Shown: in pieces, positions 22,681 to 33,505 of the stretch
How the letters are laid out: each line of letters starts with the position of its first letter
How positions within the stretch are numbered: position 1 is the stretch's first letter
Source of the DNA: Eutreptiella sp. 'Long Island Sound 2002'
Taxonomy: Eukaryota > Euglenozoa > Euglenophyceae > Eutreptiales > Eutreptiaceae
Length of the DNA stretch: 64,000 nt
Direction of reading: 5' to 3'
NCBI GenBank assembly: GCA_964036045.1
Contig: OZ038382.1
Location: 134,716,442 to 134,780,441, forward strand
Made by a program: the position numbers and the translations under genes
Notes under the pieces: generated by a model
Databases searched by the model: none
Told to the model about the DNA's origin: nothing
What the model saw: the letters and a program-made list of their open reading frames with translations, nothing else

Positions 22681-22827
22681 GGGCTTCGCCCTACGTTCCA
22701 TAAGGGAACGGGCGAAGTCCTCAAGCTTGCTTGCTTGCAACTGGGTTCAGGAACAGTGTATTATAGGGCACACTAAGAAGCGTATAATACGTGGAGTGTG
22801 TCTTGGTTCCTCCGTCTTGAACCCAGT
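22681..22827 (+). ncRNA. Structured RNA in repeat Y, copy 1: hairpin plus pseudoknot domain
   Basis: Hairpin H1 pairs 22,681-22,690 with 22,711-22,720 and 22,694-22,699 with 22,705-22,710, with loop ATAAG. A 19-nt linker follows. Stem c pairs 22,740-22,749 with 22,818-22,827 (10 bp, perfect). Inside it, stem d pairs 22,750-22,754 with 22,806-22,810. Stems a (22,758-22,765 with 22,783-22,790) and b (22,767-22,774 with 22,795-22,802) cross each other, giving an H-type pseudoknot. In the copy at 46,236-46,382 these helices persist although many bases differ. Compensated changes are two in H1, five in c and three in b. The strand is inferred; the fold works on either strand except for wobble pairs. 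I recognise no known RNA family. Confidence 0.7.
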
Positions 22828-23013
22828 CCATTGGCTTTTGTTGTACAGGTGGGAGGGTCAGGGTGAACTGGTGCAGTCCCTTGAGCCGTGCTAAAATATA
22901 CGGCGCTGATCGCACAATCAATTGACTGCGCCTCAGCCAGGAGTTGCGAGGGCAGTTCGACTCAGTCGACATCCGCGCTGTGCACGCCACCTGTGCGCCC
23001 TTCCCCTCCAAGC

Positions 23014-23049
23014 CCTAGCAGGGAAACGTGTTATGACGTCCCTGTTAGG
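23014..23049 (+). ncRNA. Second conserved hairpin of repeat Y, copy 1
   Basis: CCTAGCAGGGA (23,014-23,024) pairs with TCCCTGTTAGG (23,039-23,049). In copy 2 (46,593-46,628) two adjacent bases on the 5' arm are swapped, AG to GA, turning A-U then G-U into G-U then A-U, so the helix is kept. Confidence 0.55.
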
Positions 23050-23189
23050 CCACAGCTGCTTAGCAGCGCTGTGTTCTCTTGTCTCCTTCACAGGAGGGTC
23101 ATTAGGACCCACGACGTTATCTTCAACACCACCTAGTAGAGCGTGCGTGTAGGAGTGGTAGTCCTGCGTGGGGGCGTGAGCCAGTAGCA

Positions 23190-23565
23190 GTAGCGCTCGC
23201 CCACCAGGATGGTGCCACTGTAGGGTGTGTAGGACCTGTAGTGTGTGGGCACAGGGCCACAGAGCATGCAGGCCAAGGGGACAGTGTTGGGCCCCCACGA
23301 CCACACATCCGCGCCCACGGCATGTGGGTGACGGACCCCAACAGTACGCCCAGAGGGCGGGCAGTCGGGGGAGGGGGAGCACCTGACCACAGACGCCCCT
23401 CACAACGGCGGAAGGCACCCCCCCGGAAGACGCCCTTCCGCCACCCCCACAGCGAGCAACGCCGGCCCGCAAGGGCGCACGCTGTGGGGCCGGGGCTGGG
23501 TCCCCACGCCCGCACCGACCGCACCCGGGACACACGTGTCGCAGAGCCCCGGCTGCCCGGGCTGT
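23190..23565 (+). repeat. Partial unit of the 420-bp satellite
   Basis: Matches most of one higher-order unit of the array at 25,965-28,165 in the same orientation (blocks gcatgcaggccaaggggac, gggcgggcagtcggggg and gcgagcaacgccggcccgc). A single diverged stray unit. Confidence 0.85.
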
Positions 23566-25964
23566 ACCCCTTCCACCGTTTCCCGTCACTCCTATGGTCT
23601 TGCTTCTCACCAGGTTCTGCATGATCTTGCCCTATCCTGCACAATTTCCCACAAAAAATAGTAAAATAGGCTCCTTCACACAAATCCTGATCCCTTGCAA
23701 TAGCCAATCCCAGGTACAATAGCCAAATCAAAAAAATCCACACTGAGGGCTTCCAAGGATGTTTGAGGTCCCGCGTTGACACTCAACAACTCCTTTCAAT
23801 ACGCCGGTCGTCTCACAGTGCACACGGAGACACGGGCGTTCGGCATGTACATGGAATAGCACCAATAAGGGAGCCCTGAAATTGGCATATGAACACATAT
23901 CAAGCATAGTTGGGGAAGGATGGAAACATACACAATCACAGCCATAGACCCCTGATTCCCTGGACTCAGGACCTTCCCTTGACTCGCCAACATGATGCCC
24001 TGAACCATGTCAAATAAGATGGCTAAATGGCATGTGTCAAAAGTCACTTCATACACCCCAAAAATGTGTTCCCTCCCAAGCCTCTAAATCCTAGCCCAAT
24101 GGGGGAGGTGGCGTGTCATGGCCTAGAGTGGCACTCAGCACCATGCCCTACCCTGACATAACCTTGATTGGACTTGGAGTCGATTGGGCTTGGAGAGGTG
24201 CCCCATGATGATGACCTCACAACATGGCAAAATCAGGCAAATCACACCATAATGCCCAAAAATCAATTATATACTCAAAAACGCATACGGCAAGTACTCA
24301 AATGCTCCATGCATGTGTCAAACCGGAGGATGATTTACAAGGGTGATATAGACCAGAGGTTCGGGCCCAAGAATATCCCAACATTGGCTCTCAAACCCCT
24401 CCGGATATACACATGCCATGCTTCACAAGTCAACTCATGAGTTTGAGACCTAATTTTGTGAGGCCTCGTGTGCCAAGCAAAAGCGACCACGTGATCTGGC
24501 ATTTGGTGAGGTACAACACCGAAGCATATGCCAACATATAAGCAGCATACCATAGTTCACGGATCTCTAGGCACTTTACTGTTAGCACGACCAGTTGAGC
24601 ACATAAAATACAAAAATGAGCATAAAAAGAGGTCAAAAACATGCAAATAATGCCAAAATCAAAGTAATCACAATAGTATATAATTTTGCTCGGCCATGGT
24701 ATCAACATATGGGTCAAAGCACAATTGCTTGAAACCATTTGCAAACGATTCCCCCACTTGGATCCCCACATGAACGCATCAGGACACCTTCGAACCTCCT
24801 CCCAACACGCACCATTGAAATGGGAAAATTGATAGTGGCGCTTGTGGGTCGCTCCGTAAACCTTCCCACATGCACTATATGAGCGGGAGACATAGTCTAG
24901 CGCTATGGAGCTCACCATTGGAACATGGGAAAAGTTCTTGCCACGTATGACTCCCCATATCTTCCTACAAACGGAGATATATAACATGGGCGTGAGCATA
25001 GCAAAGCACATACCATCCATATGACACATACCCTTAAAAGTGGCTCCCACCATGGTATGCCATGCCCCTCCGTGGACATAACTTCACGCTAAAAATACGT
25101 AGGAACCCAAGGAAAGTTTCTATGCAACACCAACCCTCATGCAGTACACTCGAAAGTCGCATTAAAATATTCGGTTGCATGGTGCAAGGGGTATATATCA
25201 CTTTCTACCCTCTTAACTCTCATCCCTTGCTACAGCGGGCATGTGTACACATCAAAGGCGTTTGATGCTTTCCAAATTAAGTTGAGACCAAGGCGGTTCC
25301 AACCTAATTCTCGAAATTGGTATTCCTCGCCGTGAGCTGGAGATATGACCTTTCAAAGTGGCCTCACGAATCAATTTTGTTTCGACTATATCTCCAAGAA
25401 AAATGAAGGAGACAACAAAAGGAAGGTTGATTCGTGATCGGGGAAAGATGTAGGACCACTCGAAATTCATCATATCCAGTGCTGCGACCTCGAAGTCGAA
25501 AATCTGATTTTGAATGTCTGAAAAAATCGGATTAATTTTGCGAGTGTATAACATGAAAATTGCGGAAGCAACGAACCCGTTACTGATGAAATCTGACCCT
25601 TCATCGGGGTTTCCGCCAAAAAATCTGGAAATAACAGTTAACCAATCGGTTACCGCAAAATTGCGAGCCAACTGACAGTCGCCGATACATTGACAATCAG
25701 AACGGACAGCCCAAAAATTACGGAAAGATTATGATAAAAAACCGGGTTGATTCCTGATATTCTGATATATAAACCGTAGCCGGCGGCGCCTTGGTATTGA
25801 ATATGGCCGCTCATAGCTGGAATGGCCATACCTATCACACCATCACATCAGGTTAGGTCAGGTGGATGGGAGACTACGATTTCAGCCAATGGCGGCTTGC
25901 CGGCACATAGATACACACTCCAAGTGACCCAAAGATGGCCACAGGGGTCCGAACCGGCTTCACA
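23566..25964. other. Intergenic, no gene recognised
   Basis: AT-rich DNA. The longest frames are 207 codons at 24,430-25,053 (minus) and 139 codons at 25,252-25,671 (minus). Neither has a motif I recognise, and both look like chance opens. Some catgcc and atatct words resemble the 2.2-4.4 kb region. Confidence 0.5.
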
Positions 25965-28165
25965 GCAACTGACACCAGACGCCCCTCGCAACGCTGGCAG
26001 AGCACCCCCGCCCCGGACGCCCCCCCCACCACCCCCGCGACACGCAGCCCCCACAGGGCATGCAGGCCAAGGGGACAGGGTTGGGCCCCCACACCCACAC
26101 ACCCGCGCCCACAGCACGTGGGTGGCGGACCCGAACAGCCCGCCCAGTGGGCGGGCAGTCGGGGGAGGGACAGCGCCTGACCTCAGACGCCCCTCACAAT
26201 GGTGGAAGGCACCCCCCCCGGGGACGCCCTTCGGCACCCCCACAGCGAGCAACGCCGGCCCGCAAGGGCGCACGCTGTGGGGCTGGTGCTGGGTCCCCAC
26301 GCCCGCACGGACCGCACCCAGGACACACGGGTCGCGGAACCCCGGCTGCCCGCTCCAGAGGACAGACGGCCGGGGGAGGGACAGCGCCTGACACCAGACG
26401 CCCTTTACAACGGTGGCGGGCCAGCCCCCCCGGGGACGGCCTCCCACCACCCCCGCGGCACGCAGCCCCCACAGGGCATGCAGGCCAAGGGGACAGTGTT
26501 GGGCCCCCACACCCACACACCCGTGCCCACAGCACGTGGGTGGCGGACCTCAACAGCCCGCCCAGTGGGCGAGCAGTCGAGGGAGGGACAGCGCCTGACC
26601 TCAGACGCCCCTCACAATGGTGGAAGGCACCCCCCCCGGGGACGCCCTTCCGCCACCCCCACAGCGAGCAACGCCGGCCCGCAAGGGCGCACGCTGTGGG
26701 GCCGGTGCTGGGTCCCCACGCCCGCACCCACCGCACCCGGGACACACGGGTTGCGGAACCCTGGCTGCCCGCTCCAGAGGACGGGGGGCCGGGGGAGGGA
26801 TAGCGCCTGACACCAGACGCCCCTCACAACTGTGGCAGGCCACTCCCCCCGGGGACGGCTGCCCACCACCCTTGCGGCACGCAGCCCCCACAGGGCATGC
26901 AGGCCAAAGGGGACAGCGTTGGGCCCCCACATCCACACACCCGCGCCCGCAGCACGTGGGTGGCGGACCTCAACAGCCCGCCCAGCGGGCAGGCAGTCGA
27001 GGGAGGGACAGCGCCTGACCTCAGACGCCCCTCACAATGGTGGAAGGCACCCCTCCCGGGGACGCCTTTCCGCCACTCCCACAGCGACCAACGCCGGCAC
27101 GCAAGGGCGCACGCTGTGGGGCCGGTGCTGGTTCCCCACGCCCGCACCCACCGCACCCGGGACACACGGGTCGCAGAGCCCCGGCTGCCCGCTCCAGAGG
27201 ACGGGCGGCCGGGGGAGAGACAGCGCCTTACAACAGACGCCCCTCACAACGGTGGCAAGCGACCCCCCCGGGGACGGCCCCCCACCACCTCCGCGGCACG
27301 CAGCCCCCACGGGGTAGGCAGGCCAAGGGGACAGTGTTGGGCCCCCACACCCACAAACCCGCGCCCGCAGCACGTGGGTGGCGGACCCCAACAGCCCGCC
27401 CAGTGGGCGGGGAGTCAGGGGAGGGACAGCGCCTGACCTCAGACGCCCCTCACAATGGTGGAAGGCACCCCCCCCCGGGGACGCCCTTCCGCCACCCCCA
27501 CAGCGAGCAACGCCGGCCCGCAGGGGCGCACGCTGTGGGGACGGTGCTGGGTCCCCAAGCCCGCACCGACCGCACCCGGAACACACGGGTCGCGGAACCC
27601 TGGCTGCCCGCTCCAGAGCACGGGCGGCCGGGGGAGGGACAGCGCCTGACACCAGAAGCCCCTCACAACGGTGGCAGGCCATCCCCCGAGGGAACGGCCC
27701 CCCCACCACCCCCGCGGCACGCAGCCCCCACAGGGCATGCAAGCCAAGGGGACAGTGTTGGGCACCCACACCCACACTCCCGCGCCAACAGCACGTGGGT
27801 GGCGGACCCCAACAGCCTGCCCAGTGGGCGGGCAGTCGGGGGAGGGACAGCGCCTGACCTCAGACGCCCCTCACAATGGTGGAAGGCACCCCCCCCGGGG
27901 ACTCCTTTCCGCCACCCCCACAGCGAGCAAGGCCGGCTCGCAAGGGCGCACGCTGTGGGGCCGGTACTGGGTCCCATCGCCCGCAACGACCGCACCCGGG
28001 ACACACGGGTCGCGGAACCCCGGCTGCCCGCTCCAGAGGACGGGCAGCCGGGGGAGGGACAGCGCCTGACACCAGACGCCCCTCAGAATGGTGGAAGGCG
28101 CCCCCCCCGGGGACGCCGTTCCGCCACCCCCACAGCAAGCAACGCCGGCCCGCAAGGGCGCACAG
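25965..28165 (+). repeat. Satellite array, 420-bp higher-order unit (two 210-bp monomers)
   Basis: The word gcatgcaggccaagggg recurs at about 26,060, 26,479, 26,898, 27,317 (variant) and 27,741, a spacing of about 420 bp. Each unit consists of two diverged halves of about 210 bp that align with each other and with the 210-bp monomers at 41.4-43.3 kb. The right end is a clean junction into LINE-B at gcgca/cag (28,160-28,166). Stops are rare, so frames of up to 480 codons cross units. These are not credible genes. Confidence 0.9.
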
Positions 28166-30535
28166 GCCAGAATCGACCGCCTCCCTCGGGTCCTCAACCA
28201 CGCCCAGAGGAGGCAACTGGAAAAACGCCCCTTCACCATCCACGAAGTCCGGAAGGCCATCCACAGTCTCCGGCAACACAAAACCCCAGGCCACGACGGC
28301 CTCCCTGCGGAGGCATACTACCACCTCCCCGCCCACCTCCTCCGCATCCTCGCCCACCGCCTCTGGGACATCGTCACGGGGCAGACCCCCCTGCCAGCAG
28401 ACTGGGCAAACGTTGTCCGCCCCCTCTACAAAAAAGGGGACTGGGCAAACCCGGACAACTGGCGCCCCATAGTCTGTGAGGTCACGGAGGTCAAAATCGT
28501 CTGGACCATCCTCCAACGCCGCATCCGCCCCCACCTGGACCCCCACATACCAGCAAGCCTCTGGGGGGCCATCCCAGGCCTGTCTTCACACAAGGCCATC
28601 TTCCTCCAGGACACCATCGCAGACATGGACCCGGTGGACCTCATCATCGCCTCCCTCGACGTCAAAGGAGCCTTCCCGAACACCCCCTGGCTCCTTCTAG
28701 AAGCGCTGTGGAAACGCCTAGGCCTCCCCTTCTACAACTTCGCCTCCGGCTACATCGGCACCCGCAAATACACGGTACGCACTGGAGCAGGCCTCACCCC
28801 CTTCCTGGAGCCAGGCAGCGGGGTCCCGCAAGGGGGAGCAGAGGGCCCCTTCCTGTACCTTCTAGTGACGCTCCCCCTGGCCCTCGCAATCGAGCAGGAT
28901 TACCCGGCCTACGCACCCTACCCCCTCCTCTCCCCCCTGTTGGGCTTCGCGGACGACACCAACCTCACGGTCGCGCACACCCCACACGAACCCCATGCCC
29001 CGGAACCCCGGCCAACGGTCACCCAACAGGCCAATGACTTACTGGACGTGACCATCTCCTACCTCTCCCACAACAACCTCATCGTCCACCCCACAAAGTC
29101 AGTGGCCATGATCAAGGAGTCTGCCACACCCCCCACCCTAGGGCCACAAGGGCCCCCCATGCAAGTCGTGACAACCACCACCCACCTGGGGGTAATCCAG
29201 GCCGCCAACCCTGAGGACGCCACCCTCCCTCCCAAGTTGCAATCACACCTCGCCCATCTCCTCGGATATGCGTCCCCGACCACCAAGGCCCTCCCCCTGT
29301 CCCACCAGAGCCTGGCGTACTACCTCACCGGGGTCTTGAACGCCTCCATAGGCTTCCAAGCACTCCACCTGACACACCCCACCACCGCCCTCGAGCCGGC
29401 CACACGCGCCGTGACCAAGGCATGGGCAGCACACGGGGGCTGGCCCACCTCCATACCCACCCGCGCCATCCGAGCGGCATGGCCCGACTATGGGGAGGCC
29501 ATAGGGGACGAGGTGAAAGCGGCCTACACAAGACACACCGCCCTCCTCCTCCACCGCATGACCCACAACCACTCACCGGAGGTCCGCGAGGTCACCGCAA
29601 TCCGCCTTCAAGCCGCACAACGGGCCCGCAACACATGCCCGCGCTGGGTACTCCACCAGACGGGCATGCCCACCAACATGAACACGCGCCTGTGGAACCA
29701 CCTGCAGCTTCTCCTCCCATCCCCATACCATGCCATACTCACCAACCACACGTGCCCAGAGGAAGGGCCTCTAGCGGTCCTCTGCGGGGACCTCCACCAT
29801 CACCCCAAGGGCACCATCCGCACCATAGACCTTCTCGGGGCCTCCATCACCGTAGTATACGTCACCCTCCCCCAAATGCGGGTCCTGCACCACAGCGGGG
29901 CACACCACACCCCCTTTCTACAGCTTCCCGAATGGCCTCAATACCGCCTCTTCCACCAGTACCTCACGCAGACGGCAAGAGCAGCGGGACACACTCTGCC
30001 GGGAAGCAAAGACATGCACACAGCCTACCGAGAATTCACAAAGCAACGACCCCGACCCATCCCAGCGACACCGCCCTACGCACCCACCGGCTCGAAACAC
30101 GAACCCCTCCCCCCGGTGACGGGCCCAGTCCCACCACTAACCCTACTACTGGCCCCGAATGAAGCCAAACCCACGCAGACCACCGTCATCCACCACGGGG
30201 CAAAATGGCGCATACCGAAACACCACATGACCGCCCGAGACCTACCACGGGTCCCCCATGACTCCCAGAGCATGCCACGCACATGTTGGGCCTGTGACCC
30301 CGAGGCACCAACCACACCATGGCCCGTACTACACCTCATAGCACGCCACCACACCCACCCCACAACCCACCTACCACCACAGGCCTACGCATGGGTAGCC
30401 CCATGGTTCCACCGCACCGACAGCAACCCCACGGTAGCATGGAACCCCGACCACGCGCCCAAATGGCTGTTCACCACTACACCCACATGGCCCCGCCCCG
30501 ACCCGGCAGGGGTCGCCATCCGTTACAGCATGTAG
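28166..30535 (+). pseudogene. LINE-B reverse transcriptase region
   Basis: RT of a GC-rich non-LTR element. Visible in order: HKTPGHDGLPAEAYYHL, LYKKGDWANPDNWRPI (about 28,420), motif A IIASLDVKGAF (about 28,645), motif B GSGVPQGGAEGP (about 28,815), motif C LLGFADDTNL with an intact Asp pair (about 28,943), a TKSVAM block and HLGV. The domain begins right at the satellite junction, without the endonuclease or linker that should precede it. The linker of another copy is at 63,353-64,000 on the minus strand. The frame ends at TAG 30,533-30,535, but the protein clearly continues in the next frame from 30,537, so one indel breaks the polyprotein. It is open upstream only to an ATG inside the satellite at 28,088. 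Confidence 0.9.
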
Positions 30536-30536
30536 G

Positions 30537-32123
30537 AGCCAGACAGAGCACCCCTACTATCCGCTCCACCACTCCTGCCACACACCGGAGCACCGGGAAC
30601 AAACCCTCACATGCCACAACCTAAACCCAGACACAGCCTACATCCTCCACTACATCTACTCCTACCTCACACAAGGACAGCCAGAGCAGGGACTCATAGC
30701 CCTGTCCCTCCAAGCGAAACACATCATCTCCAAAGGAATAGGGGTGTACGCCACCCCCATCCTGCAGCCCACAACCCCGGTAGCCCACCTCGCCACGGGC
30801 CTCGCCATATACGCCTACCTGCCCATGAACCCATGCCGCCTCCCACAACCATCACCGGCGGACCGGCTCTTCTTCACCGACGCCTCAGGCGAATCCGCCC
30901 TCACGCCCATCACCGGGGGGGCCACCCTGCAGCTAACCCACACCGGGGGACACTACCACATGGACCACCACACGGGCCACACCACCTATGGGGCCTCCTT
31001 TCACGGGGAGCTAGGGGCCATGGCCGACGCCATCACCGAGATCGCGGCCCACCTACCCGCCCACTCCCCGCACATCGGCCGGGTCTGGTTCGTGGTAGTA
31101 GCCACAGTTCACACACACCTGCTTCTCTGCATAGCAAGGCAACCACTTCACAAAGCCACCGCGACGAGCCTCGGCACCCAGGCACTGCTGCTCTGGAAAG
31201 CCCTTCGCAGCCTTCCCCCCTACGTCCAACTCCACATCGTGAAACAAGAGTCCCACAGACACCAATACGGAAATGGTAAGGTCGACAACCAGGCAGTACA
31301 CCAGCGCACAACGCACCTACCAGCCCTCCAGATCCCTGACCTCGGCCGCAACCACACACACCTCCAACACATACCCTCCGTACCCGAGCCCCATCAGATC
31401 CCAGACTGGCCACCAGAGGACGCCCCCTATTCCTCCCACGACAGAGCATACCACTACCCCAACCCCATCCAACATCTCGCCCGCGTGCTCGGCGACGCAG
31501 ACAGCCGGGCGCACATCCAGGAGCTCCAGGACAGACTGCAAATCCCCCTCTACCACTCAGCGCTGCGCCAAGCAAACGTCCCAGCCCACCCCCAAAAACG
31601 ACGCATCCAGCTCCTCAGGGAGCAACTACCATTCCTCACCAGGGTTGCCAGATGGCTCGCCCGCAAACACATCCACGTCCCTGAAGAACACACCCGTTGC
31701 CCGTGCGACCATACCACCCCGGAGGACTGGGAACACTTCAAGAAATGCCCCCTCCATACAAGCAGGGACACGCTAGTGGGCTGGTCCCCGGCGGAAACCC
31801 TACGACAACACGAAGGATGGCCAACACAGAGCCACGCACACCAGGCCACCGAACACCTCTTCCGGGATCCCCTGGTCAACGAAGCCACCATGAGAGGGGC
31901 GGTGACACAGGCCCTGCACCGACACCCCACCAAACACACGGAAGACCCCATGGAGGCAGCAGCACACCTCCAGCTAGAGGCAGTCCGCAGAGCAGCGGCC
32001 CAAATGGTACACCGCAAACACCTCCTGTTAACACACGCGGAGCAACTCACGGACCCCACCGCCAGGGAACACATGCAGCGTCTCATCCATTACCATGCCG
32101 CGCATGACCCAGACGTCCACTAA
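30537..32123 (+). CDS. LINE-B RNase H and zinc-knuckle region
   Basis: This continues the RT polyprotein in a shifted frame and is open for about 528 codons to TAA 32,121-32,123. An RNase H domain is recognisable by FFTDASGESA (first Asp, about 30,870) and GELGAMADAI (Glu, about 31,009). The expected second Asp lies in VWFVVVATVH, where no Asp is present, and the C-terminal Asp block reads GNGKVDNQAV. Activity is therefore doubtful. A C-x-C-x9-H-x3-C knuckle (CPCDHTTPEDWEHFKKC, about 31,700), typical of LINE C-termini, follows. The next ORF starts inside its last 29 bases (ATG 32,095), so the two are overlapping ORFs. Confidence 0.8.
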   Translation, partial: SQTEHPYYPLHHSCHTPEHREQTLTCHNLNPDTAYILHYIYSYLTQGQPEQGLIALSLQAKHIISKGIGVYATPILQPTTPVAHLATGLAIYAYLPMNPCRLPQPSPADRLFFTDASGESALTPITGGATLQLTHTGGHYHMDHHTGHTTYGASFHGELGAMADAITEIAAHLPAHSPHIGRVWFVVVATVHTHLLLCIARQPLHKATATSLGTQALLLWKALRSLPPYVQLHIVKQESHRHQYGNGKVDNQAVHQRTTHLPALQIPDLGRNHTHLQHIPSVPEPHQIPDWPPEDAPYSSHDRAYHYPNPIQHLARVLGDADSRAHIQELQDRLQIPLYHSALRQANVPAHPQKRRIQLLREQLPFLTRVARWLARKHIHVPEEHTRCPCDHTTPEDWEHFKKCPLHTSRDTLVGWSPAETLRQHEGWPTQSHAHQATEHLFRDPLVNEATMRGAVTQALHRHPTKHTEDPMEAAAHLQLEAVRRAAAQMVHRKHLLLTHAEQLTDPTAREHMQRLIHYHAAHDPDVH

Positions 32124-33500
32124 CCCGCTCCGTGCCCCGCACGCGCCCCCCATCTCCATCCGCAGGCCTCCAAGACACCACCACAGCGCCCCGAGGCCCA
32201 TCTCTCACCCAAGAAGCCACCTGGCACCGCCCAGCCCGGCCGAGCCCAACCAGGGCCAACCATACATCGACGTAGGCGCGCAAGACCCCGGCAGCCCATC
32301 CAGCCCACCCCCCCCAGACCCGGGGCACCCCCCCCTCACACCGGCCACCATCTGCGACCCCGATCTCCTCCGAGCAACCCTCCAACACAGGGCCCCGACC
32401 ACCCCCCTGGGCTGGTACCGCCTACAAGACGACTGGACCAAGCTCACCGTCAAAGCCCTCCGGGACCTGACCACCCCAGGCAGCGTCCTCCACGAGGCCA
32501 TCGTAGACCTCGTACTCTGGCGAGCCCGCAAACACACCCAGGGCCAGCACGTCTGGATCCCCCCCATCGAGTGGGGCCAGGCCCTGACGCACGACACCGG
32601 CATCAACGTCACGCGTCAAGGGACCGTACGCCTACGACGGGCCCCAGCGGAGACGGACCACCCAGCGGACCCGAACCGCCCGGAGCAGTGGGAACAGGAC
32701 ACCACACCAACCCGCGACACCGCCCTCCGCGCCGCCGGCCTCCGCACCCCAGACGACGACTTTCCCCCCCCACCTCCAGACAGTGACCACCCCCCGCCGG
32801 AGGTCTGGGTTACAGTCCTCGAGCGCGGGCATTACTACGTGATAGCCGCTACGGCTACGTCCCCCGGCCCGCAATGGCTCATCAAAGGAACAGACACCAT
32901 GTTCTCCCCAGGGACCGCCCCACCAGGGGCAGTAGGGGACCCCACCACCCAGCACAGGGTCCTCAGGGGCGTCCTCTAGCCAGGGCACAAGCCCCCAGCC
33001 CGCGCCCTGGCCCAAATGACCTCAGGGAAGGCGGGCTACCACCTGGAATTGGCCATTCTCTGCCTGACCCACTGGATCCAGCGCCGCTGGCCACCCACGG
33101 GGACCGTGCCCTGGGTTTGGGCCATCCCCACCGCCCACACACAAGTCGAGGCGGGCCCAGACACACGACCAAACCCCCCCCCAGGCCCCAGCAATCCCTC
33201 ACCTGCGGGTACCACGCCATCCACAGGGTCCTCAGCCGCGCGGGTCTTAGCCCAAAGCTAGCATACCCCCTTCCCACCACTGACCAAGAGGTCCACCAGA
33301 TACGCAAGCTCGTCTGCGAAATCCTTGCCGCGGCAGCAGAAGACGGCAAGCTTCTCCTCCAAACCGCCCGGCCTACAACTGGCCACGCAAGCGCGCCGCG
33401 GCGAGCGGACACATACACCGACACAACACACCCCACCGCAAAATCCCCGCCCATGGACCTCCCCTCTCGCTGCTCACCCGGAGACCCACACGCGCCCACC
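32095..33500 (+). pseudogene. LINE-B Ulp1/C48-like cysteine protease ORF
   Basis: The ORF overlaps the end of the RNase H ORF. After a proline-rich start it has a helical region (TICDPDLLRATLQHR through LVLWRARKHTQGQHV), then WVTVLERGHYYVIAA with a candidate catalytic His (codon 32,830-32,832), WLIKGTD with a candidate Asp, and finally QQSLTCGYHAI with candidate Gln and Cys (Cys codon 33,204-33,206). This H-D-Q-C order is that of Ulp1/adenain (C48) proteases. The frame is interrupted by TAG 32,977-32,979 and by a shift at a nine-C run (33,174-33,182). Ulp1-like domains are known in some retroelements. The assignment rests on motif order only. A processing or deSUMOylating role would be inference. 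Confidence 0.55.
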
Positions 33501-33505
33501 ATCGC

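Larger units (their letters stand above)
21995..23110. repeat. Dispersed repeat Y, copy 1
   Basis: Co-linear with 45,540-46,690 through many conserved blocks, including gcacgtagggttagag, gtaagcccaggaggagctcac, the structured segment at 22,681-22,827 and tccctgttaggccacag. Divergence is substantial (roughly one base in four in places). Both copies carry four co-linear copies of a motif close to AAACGCTTAGGGTTG. No coding frame is shared between the copies, so conservation is more likely at RNA or DNA level. Confidence 0.85.

Noticed and set aside
22681-22827. HDV-like or twister ribozyme identity for the repeat Y RNA
   Set aside because: The helix order (outer stem, inner stem, then two crossing stems) does not match the nested double pseudoknot of HDV or the twister layout, so it is left unnamed.
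24430-25053. 207-codon minus-strand ORF as a gene
   Set aside because: No motif, start context or homologous copy in the window. Length is compatible with chance in this composition.
26060-28479. Long Pro/Gly/Ala-rich ORFs over the satellite array (up to 480 codons)
   Set aside because: They cross tandem satellite units in several frames on both strands, and the same satellite elsewhere has no consistent frame.
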